From positions 1,674,001 through 1,738,000 of the forward strand of contig NZ_JPOO01000001.1 of assembly GCF_000733925.1 (NCBI RefSeq): a DNA stretch of 64,000 nucleotides, given 5' to 3'. This DNA comes from Arenibacter algicola. Its GTDB lineage: Bacteria > Bacteroidota > Bacteroidia > Flavobacteriales > Flavobacteriaceae. Within the stretch, counting starts at the first letter, position 1. Each line of letters starts with the position of its first letter. Under the pieces are notes generated by a model. It was not told the origin of the DNA. It made no database searches and saw nothing but the letters and a program-made list of their open reading frames with translations. The position numbers and the translations under genes are program-made. Shown here piece after piece: positions 36,114 to 42,249 of this stretch.

Positions 36114-38000
36114 ATGAAAAAGTCGAGCATTTTATTGGGATCTATTTTTATTTTCCTGTTGCTGTTGTCCGGGAGGAAGTCGGTAAGCGCGTATCAAAAG
36201 TATACGGTTCCGGAAAAGGTAGCGGCATTATACGCGGCCAATTTTCAAAAATTTCAAAATGAGGTGAATTCCTTGGTAGCCCTTGCCAATACTACAACTT
36301 CTTTAGACGAATGGGAGGCATTGAAAAAGCAGGTGGAAAATACTCGGTTGGTCTATAAGGAGATCGAGTTTATTTTTGATTATTACCAAACCTTCTACAA
36401 TGGTACTTATATCAATGGAGCACCTTTGCCCAAGGTAAGCGAGTATTTTGAAGCCGATAAAGTGATTCCGCCTGGCGGTTTACAGGCATTGGACGAAGCC
36501 GTTTATGAAGTGGCTTCAATTGAAAATTTGCAACACATAAAAGTATTGGCCAACGGACTCAAAGAGCGGGTAGATTTTATTGCGAAAATACATTTGCCTA
36601 TAAATTTGAAGTCGAGCCAGATCATTGAGTGCATCCGCTCCGGCATCGTCAGGATCTTTACCCTAGGGGTAACGGGCTTTGACACTCCGGGGTCTGTAAA
36701 TGGGTTGCAAGAGAGTTATGTGAGTTGGCAAAGTATGGAAACCACATTTCTATATTTTAATGCAGGGATTTCCCCAGAGGCCAAGACCGAATTTGTAGCT
36801 ATCAAAAAACTTTTTAGCCAGGGCAAGAAGGTGTTGAACGCCAATACCCATTTTAACGACTTTGATAGATTGTCATTTTTAAAGGAGGTGGTCAATCCTT
36901 TGTATGCGGCCCTGTTGGAATTTCAAAACTTGAATAACATTAGGCTGGAGCCCTATAAAAAGCATGCCCAGAACTATCAGGCCAAGAATATATTTGATGT
37001 CGATTTCCTAAACACGGATTTTTATGCAGAACTGGTCTATCTGCCTCTGGACAACCCCAAGACCATAGTCTTGGGTGAATTGTTGTTCCAAGATCCACAG
37101 CTTTCCAAGGACAATGTGATGTCCTGCGCCAGCTGTCATAATCCCAACAAAGGTTTTTCCGATGGATTGCCCAAAAGTGTATCCAATCAACAAGGGGTTT
37201 TTACCGAAAGAAATGCCCAAACATTGATGGATGCAGGCTATTCCACACGATATTTTTGGGACATGCGCGCTTCTGATCTTGAAAGGCAGGTGATACATGT
37301 AATAGACAACGATTTGGAATTCAATACCGATTTTGATGCTATTGTAAATAAACTCAATAAAAACCCCAACTATAATAAGCTATTTAAAGAGGCTTATGGA
37401 GGGATAAACAAAGAGGATATCAATGAGCGTTCCATTAGCAATGCCATTGCGGCCTATGTAAACTCTTTAAAATCTTTTAATAGTCCGTTCGATAAATATG
37501 TGCGGAACGAAACCTCGGAGTATCCCGAGAATGCGAAACGCGGATTTAATTTGTTTATGGGGAAAGCGGCCTGCGGCAGTTGTCATTTTGCCCCGGTGTT
37601 CAATGGTACCATACCTCCTTTTTATCTGGAATCGGAATCGGAGGTTTTGGGCATTACCCAGGGTTTTGATTCCATAGCCCCAAGGTTGGATACGGATTTG
37701 GGGCGAATGGCCAATGGTCTAAAATTGGACAATCACCCTTTTCTTAAAAATTCCTTCAAAACGGTTACTGTCAGAAATGCTGCCTTAACAGCACCCTATA
37801 TGCACAATGGCTTATTTGATACCCTGGAAGAGGTTTTGGCATTCTACAAACTTGGCGGTGGCGCAGGGATGGGTTTGGAGGTAGAGAACCAAACCCTGCC
37901 CGATGCTCCCTTGGATCTGTCCCAGCAGGAAATTGCGGATATTATTGCCTTTATGGAGACACTAACGGATACTAGTGGATACGGGGATAGAGGGGAATGA
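36114..38000 (+). CDS. Di-haem cytochrome c peroxidase-family protein with extra N-terminal domain
   Basis: About 628 residues. After a signal anchor, a ~270-residue helical region of unknown family precedes a CCP/MauG-type domain. Haem sites are CASCH (Cys338, Cys341, His342) and CGSCH (Cys487, Cys490, His491), with family blocks ETPNKGFSDG-like NPNKGFSDG, YSTRYFWDMRA and LTAPYMHNGLFDTLEEVLAF. It acts in the periplasm, reducing peroxide or oxidising a partner. The ATG at 36114 is preferred over the TTG at 36108. It starts 127 bp after the phosphatase gene; a functional link to it is unclear. Confidence 0.88.
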   Translation: MKKSSILLGSIFIFLLLLSGRKSVSAYQKYTVPEKVAALYAANFQKFQNEVNSLVALANTTTSLDEWEALKKQVENTRLVYKEIEFIFDYYQTFYNGTYINGAPLPKVSEYFEADKVIPPGGLQALDEAVYEVASIENLQHIKVLANGLKERVDFIAKIHLPINLKSSQIIECIRSGIVRIFTLGVTGFDTPGSVNGLQESYVSWQSMETTFLYFNAGISPEAKTEFVAIKKLFSQGKKVLNANTHFNDFDRLSFLKEVVNPLYAALLEFQNLNNIRLEPYKKHAQNYQAKNIFDVDFLNTDFYAELVYLPLDNPKTIVLGELLFQDPQLSKDNVMSCASCHNPNKGFSDGLPKSVSNQQGVFTERNAQTLMDAGYSTRYFWDMRASDLERQVIHVIDNDLEFNTDFDAIVNKLNKNPNYNKLFKEAYGGINKEDINERSISNAIAAYVNSLKSFNSPFDKYVRNETSEYPENAKRGFNLFMGKAACGSCHFAPVFNGTIPPFYLESESEVLGITQGFDSIAPRLDTDLGRMANGLKLDNHPFLKNSFKTVTVRNAALTAPYMHNGLFDTLEEVLAFYKLGGGAGMGLEVENQTLPDAPLDLSQQEIADIIAFMETLTDTSGYGDRGE

Positions 38001-38027
38001 TTGGTTCATGATTAATTGTAGTTCTTC

Positions 38028-39261
38028 TGTCACCTCGAGCGGAGTCGAGAGGTCATGGGCAGTAAAATCTTTAGATTGAGGTCTCGACTCCGCTCGACCT
38101 GACAAACCCCGACTCCTCTTGACCTGACAAACCTCGTCTCCTCTCGACCTGACAAACCTGGGCTCCGCTATCCAGACAACATCAACCTAAACAATTCATT
38201 GTATTTAACTTCAAGGACCGATGCCCTGGCTAAATTACTTGCAAGGCAGTCAATTAATCCAGGTTACTATTTTTGTCACCTCGAGCCTGCCCGGCGGCAG
38301 ACGGGCGGAGTCGAGAGGTCATGGGCACTTATATCTTTAGATTGAGGTCTCGACTCCGCTACCATTGACGTCTTTATTAATAGTCTCAATATGAATGATA
38401 TGAATTGGTAACGATAGTCACTTCGACAGAGTCCTTTTTTTGGGACTTCCGATGATTATTGGGAGAGAAGTTGCACACGCTGAGTATTGGTAAAGGCACT
38501 GGCAAGGTATGAGTTTGTTGAGAAATTTGGAGATTATATCATGTTTTGGTTGAGCTATATGTGTGATTTCTCCTCACTGTCGCTCGTTACCATTGACGTC
38601 TTTATTAATAGTCTCAATATGAATGATATGAATTGGTAACGATAGTCACTTCGACAGAGTCCCTTTTCGGGACGACGAGAAGTCACACATACTGGCCGGG
38701 AGCTAGATAGATGTGCGATTTCTCATATGCATTCGAAATGACGATCTGGAAACCTTCAGTTTATAACTCATACCTTTAACTGTCTCTCTACCTGTATCAT
38801 ATTTGATATTTACCCCAAAATCAAATTTTTAAAATAATGTCATTTTATCCGCTTGAAAAATAAAATTTCTTGGGTCTCGACCTGACAAACCTAGACTGGG
38901 TTAAACCTGATAAACCCGGGCTCCGCTATCCAAACAACATCAACCTAAACAATTAATTGTATTTAACTTTATGGACCTAATTATTTTCAAGGCAGTCAAT
39001 TAATCCAGGTTACTATTTTTGTCACCTCGCGCTTTTCTATTGTTTATTCTGGGATGTCTACTGTCACCTCGAGCGGAGTCGAGAGGTTATCGGAAGAGAG
39101 GTTATAGGTAGTTGTATCTTTAGATTGAGGTCTCGACTCCGCTCGACCTGACAATCCTAGACTGGGTTAAACCTGATAAACCCGGGCTCCGTTCATTCAG
39201 ATATAACTATACTCGGCTCTACCCAACACACCTAGACTATAAATCTCAACAGAGAATCATT
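38028..39261. repeat. Palindrome-rich repeat field, left part
   Basis: No gene is present. Paired inverted palindromes with core TCGAGCGGAGTCGAGA and its complement occur at 38035-38050/38082-38097, 38281-38316/38347-38359 and 39069-39084/39131-39146. Each pair is separated by a similar spacer containing ATCTTTAGATTGAGG. Between pairs lies a ~150-170 bp unit (GACCTGACAAACC..., AACATCAACCTAAACAATT..., AAGGCAGTCAATTAATCCAG...) at about 38098-38273 and 38878-39022, with further copies after 40029 and 41895. A second family beginning ACCATTGACGTCTTTATTAA is duplicated at 38361 and 38589 (228 bp apart). Confidence 0.85.
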
Positions 39262-39690
39262 GACATATGTGTCATGAATAGTCATTATTCCAAAAAAGAA
39301 TACTAACTTAATCAGCAGCAATGTCCGGTCGAGCGGAGTCGAGACCTATTCAACCCGAGCATTATGAAATAATGACTTAGGTATTACCTGACTAGTTCAG
39401 GAATTATAGACCCTATAATCATGGACATATGTGTCATGAATAGGCATTATTCCAAATAAGAATATTAACTTAATCAGCAGCAATGTCCGGTCGAGCGGAG
39501 TCGAGACCTATTCAACCCGAGCATTATGAAATCATGACTTAGGTATTACCTGACTAGTTCAGGAATTATAGACCCTATAATCATAGATATTTGTGTAATC
39601 AATCCGCATTAATTCAAAAAAGAATACTAACTTAATCAGCAGCAATGTCCGTAGCGGAGTCGAGACCTATTCAACCCGATCATTATGAAA
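39262..39690. repeat. 162-bp direct repeats, 2.6 copies, running into the GIY-YIG start
   Basis: Copies begin at 39262, 39424 and 39586, each 162 bp from the previous one. Shared blocks include AATCAGCAGCAATGTCCG, CGGAGTCGAGACCTATTCAA and CATTATGAAA. The third copy lacks 3 bp in the palindrome and matches only up to CATTATGAAA, where the ATGAAA is the first two codons of the GIY-YIG gene. Thus the gene's leader and start have been duplicated upstream without the body of the gene. Confidence 0.85.
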
Positions 39691-40029
39691 TTTTATTATG
39701 TGTACATATTGCTTTGTTCTGATGGGTTAACCTATACCGGCATAACAAATAACCTGGCAAGAAGAATCCAAGAGCACCAAATGGGATTGAATAGAACTTG
39801 TTTTACATATAAAAGGAGGCCGGTCAAATTAATCTTTGAGCAAGAATTCAATGATGTTAAACAAGCCATATATTTTGAAAAAAAATTAAAAAAATGGAGT
39901 GGTAAAAAGAAACTGGCATTGGCCAGGGGCCAATATGATGTCCTACAGCTACTAGCGGAATGCAGAAACGGAACACATTCCGATAATAAACCTGAAAATG
40001 ATGGTTAATGAGGTCTCGACTCCGCTCGA
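39653..40029 (+). mobile_element. Candidate element: GIY-YIG gene between inverted palindromes
   Basis: The gene is bracketed by AGCGGAGTCGAGA (39653-39665) and its inverse inside TCTCGACTCCGCTCGA (40014-40029), 19 bp before the start and 5 bp after the stop. Elsewhere in the field the same two arms enclose only ~30-50 bp. The layout suggests an autonomous form and short gene-less forms, as with RAYT/REP or transposon/MITE pairs. No target duplication was found, so mobility is inferred. Confidence 0.45.
39685..40008 (+). CDS. Small GIY-YIG nuclease-family protein
   Basis: 107 residues: a single GIY-YIG domain (YYVYILLCSDGLTYTGITN, then NLARRIQEHQMGL and KLIFEQEFNDVKQAIYFEKK), with the two tyrosine-bearing strands, the catalytic-type Arg in LARRI and a Glu in FEKKLKKW. 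It belongs to the short UvrC-N-like/UPF0213-like group, not to UvrC itself. The basic patch KKLKKWSGKKK could bind DNA. The ATG is placed inside the third 162-bp repeat copy, and palindromes flank the gene on both sides, so it may act on those palindromes. That role is a proposal. Confidence 0.85.
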   Translation: MKFYYVYILLCSDGLTYTGITNNLARRIQEHQMGLNRTCFTYKRRPVKLIFEQEFNDVKQAIYFEKKLKKWSGKKKLALARGQYDVLQLLAECRNGTHSDNKPENDG

Positions 40030-40342
40030 CCTGACAAACCTCGTCTCCTCTCGACCTGACAATCCTAGACTGGGCTAAACCTGATAAACCCGGGCTCCGC
40101 TATCCAAACAACATCAACCTAAACAATTAATTGTATTTAACTTCAAGGACCGATGCCATGGTCTAAATTACTTGCAAGGCAGTCAATTAATCCAGGTTAC
40201 TATTTTTGTCACCTCGCGCTTTTCTATTGTTTATTCTGGGATGTCTACGGTCACCTCGAGCGGAGTCGAGAGGTTATAGGTAGTTGTATCTTTAGATTGA
40301 GGTCTCTCCCGATAACCATCGGGATCCGCTACCATTGACGTC
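40014..40342. repeat. Palindrome-rich repeat field, middle part
   Basis: Contains the right arm after the GIY-YIG gene (40014-40029), a copy of the ~180-bp inter-palindrome unit (40030-40248), a palindrome TCGAGCGGAGTCGAGA at 40256-40271, and a partner arm near 40303-40329 interrupted by another palindrome (CCCGAT-AACC-ATCGGG). ACCATTGACGTC at 40331-40342 begins a third copy of the 38361/38589 family, which is cut off by the IS110 element. Confidence 0.8.
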
Positions 40343-40357
40343 TATCATAGAAAACTG

Positions 40358-41674
40358 TTAATCAGCACTTTGCATTTTCAATGGAGTTATCCCCAACCCT
40401 AGTTCTTGTGCCATTCTTGTTACCGCCCTTTGTTTGTTCAAGAGCATTTTCTCTTGGTATTTTTGGATACCGTTCTCCACATACTCCAGTCCCTTTACAA
40501 ACAATTTCCAGTACAGTTCGGCCAATTTCCTGGCCACTGCCTTTATGGCCACCAATCCTCCCTTTTTGGCCCGTATCTTTCTGCCGAAAGCGCCCAATGC
40601 AATGTGCTTGCTGTTGAGCAGGCCTACTGCTGCCTGTTTGAAGATCAGACCTGCCCTTGGGGCTCCCTTGGGTTTGTAATTGCGTTTCATTTTTCCCGAA
40701 TTGTGTTGTTTTGGGGCAAGCCCCAACCAAGAGGTGAAATGTTTTTCCGATTTCCATTTCCCAAGATCGGTGCCCACCTCCGAAAGCAGTTGCATCCAGT
40801 TATAATCTGTAATTCCGGGAAGGACGGTAGCATCCTTTCCCTCAAAGATCCCCAACAAGTGTCCTCCCATATTCTCTATATCCGGTCTATTGTGACGGAT
40901 TGCTTTTCTTGTTCCCTTGGACCTTGGCTTTGGTGTACCGTCCAGGTCCATCTTCTTCAACACCTCCTCCAGCTTTATGTCGCACATGGCAATTTGTTCC
41001 CCATAGAAATCATAACAGGCCACGGCTTGGCCCAGTTCGAACAATGCGGCTTCCGAATAATGCCCCTTTAATGATCTTATCACCCATTCCTTTTTTGTTT
41101 TAAGTATCCTTTGATCACATAGCAATGCCAGTTTTTCGGCATTCCTTTCGCCTGATAGGATAGCGCGGACAATCCGCATCCCACTTGTCCCGTGGATCTG
41201 GCTTATTACTTCCTTCAGCCGGATATTCATCAGTATCAATGCCTTTTGCATATGGCCGATGTGCATCGCACCACTACGGATGTGGTCCTCGCGAAGGCGT
41301 TGATAGGCGCGCAGTTCCTGTATCCGGATATCGGGCACGAAACATTTGTTCAGCAGCCCATAACTATGTAATTGCTGTATCCATTGGCAATCCTTTACGT
41401 CGGTCTTTCTGCCGGGAACCTGTTTGGTGCCCGCTCCATCGACCAGCCAAACATCCAGACCTTGGGACACCAGTATATCGTACAAAATGACCCAATAGAC
41501 GCCCGTAGCCTCCATGGCCACAGTTTCTATGCCATGGGCCACCAGATAAACGCCCAGAGCCTCCAGGTCCTGGGTAAAGGTATCGAAGCTTTTTACAGGC
41601 AGGTCCTCGATACTCACATACACTTTTTTTGCCCCAATGTCGATACCTGCGGCATGGGTTCTGATCTTTTTCAT
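40358..41674 (-). CDS. IS110-family transposase (RuvC-like DEDD plus serine domain)
   Basis: 438 residues. The N-terminal DEDD RuvC-like domain shows AAGIDIGAKKVYVS (first Asp), VAMEATGVYW (Glu) and GRKTDVKDCQWIQQLHSYGL (paired Asp). The C-terminal Transposase_20 domain shows LPGITDYNWMQLLSEVGTDL, SWLGLAPKQHNSG and GLIFKQAAVGLL, including the region of the catalytic serine. The ATG at 41674 is preferred; the open frame to 41716 adds an unlikely hydrophobic leader. IS110 enzymes are guided by a structured bridge RNA from the non-coding end. Confidence 0.93.
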   Translation of the reverse strand: MKKIRTHAAGIDIGAKKVYVSIEDLPVKSFDTFTQDLEALGVYLVAHGIETVAMEATGVYWVILYDILVSQGLDVWLVDGAGTKQVPGRKTDVKDCQWIQQLHSYGLLNKCFVPDIRIQELRAYQRLREDHIRSGAMHIGHMQKALILMNIRLKEVISQIHGTSGMRIVRAILSGERNAEKLALLCDQRILKTKKEWVIRSLKGHYSEAALFELGQAVACYDFYGEQIAMCDIKLEEVLKKMDLDGTPKPRSKGTRKAIRHNRPDIENMGGHLLGIFEGKDATVLPGITDYNWMQLLSEVGTDLGKWKSEKHFTSWLGLAPKQHNSGKMKRNYKPKGAPRAGLIFKQAAVGLLNSKHIALGAFGRKIRAKKGGLVAIKAVARKLAELYWKLFVKGLEYVENGIQKYQEKMLLNKQRAVTRMAQELGLGITPLKMQSAD

Positions 41675-41865
41675 AGCTATATGATTATAAAACCAAATTG
41701 CCTTCAAAAAAAACAAGCTTGCAAGACTACCATACGGACATCAATTATAGAAATTGAGTACCAGATTCGCTTTCCAAATTTTTGAAAATCATGCTCGAAC
41801 ACAGGTAAATAACACTATTCCGACTACGATTATTTTGCAATTCGGTAGATTATGATCCAATTTAC
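41675..41865 (-). ncRNA. Possible IS110 bridge RNA region
   Basis: The ~190-bp non-coding end upstream of the transposase start is where IS110-group elements encode the bridge RNA that pairs with target and donor DNA. The lopsided layout (long upstream end, ~15 bp downstream) fits that group. RNA boundaries and loops were not derived, so this is a positional inference. Confidence 0.4.
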
Positions 41866-41867
41866 GT

Positions 41868-42088
41868 CATTATTACCGCTTGAAAAATAAAATTTCTTGG
41901 GTCTCAACCTGACAAACCCCGACTCCTCTTGACCGTACAAACCCCGACTCCGCTAGACCTGACAATCCTAGACTGGATTAAACCTGATAAACCTCGGCTA
42001 CGCTATCCACACATCATCAACCTAAACAATTAATTGTATCTAACTTTATGGACCTAATTATTTTCAAGGCAGTCAATTGATCCAGATC
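41868..42088. repeat. Palindrome-rich repeat field, right part
   Basis: Resumes sequence related to 38839-39014: CCGCTTGAAAAATAAAATT, GACCTGACAATCCTAGACTG, AACCTAAACAATTAATTGTA and AAGGCAGTCAATTGATCCAG. It is the fourth copy of this unit in the window and the last one before the rhamnosidase gene. Confidence 0.8.
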
Positions 42089-42101
42089 AATGCTTCTGTC
42101 C

Positions 42102-42176
42102 CCTGTACCGTGCTGCAAATAGCGATGGTTTAACCCCGCCTGGCTATAAGAGCAGGCTAAAACAGCACAGTACAGG
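42102..42176. repeat. 75-bp inverted repeat with an internal hairpin
   Basis: Outer arms CCTGTACCGTGCTG (42102-42115) and CAGCACAGTACAGG (42163-42176) pair over 14 bp with one G-U. Inside, GCCTG (42138-42142) pairs with CAGGC (42153-42157). There is no T tract, so it is not an ordinary terminator. It lies 73 bp before the rhamnosidase start and may be a leader structure or a small palindromic element. Confidence 0.6.
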
Positions 42177-42249
42177 ATGCGTTTATTTGGAATGGGGGGT
42201 ATTATTGTTTTATAAGACCATATTTTATAATTTCTAAGGCAGAATATCC

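Larger units (their letters stand above)
40343..41865 (-). mobile_element. IS110-family element inserted in the repeat field
   Basis: Boundaries are approximate (within several bp). On the left, the ACCATTGACGTC repeat family stops matching its other copies at 40342. On the right, sequence matching 38839 onward (CATT...CCGCTTGAAAAATAAAATT) resumes at about 41868. The element therefore has a ~190-bp non-coding end upstream of the transposase and ~15 bp downstream. No inverted repeats or target duplication were seen, as is usual for IS110. Confidence 0.7.

Noticed and set aside
39685..40008. UvrC repair nuclease
   Set aside because: Only 107 residues with the GIY-YIG domain alone; the UVR and RNase H-like domains of UvrC are absent.
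38028..40342. CRISPR array
   Set aside because: Repeats are palindromic, variable in spacing and orientation, and intergenic units between them are themselves repeated; no cas genes are present.
40406..41071. 221-codon open frame on the plus strand
   Set aside because: Antisense to the IS110 transposase, whose motifs are clear in the other strand.
42102..42176. Rho-independent terminator
   Set aside because: The stem is long and broken by a 47-nt interior, with no T tract on either side.
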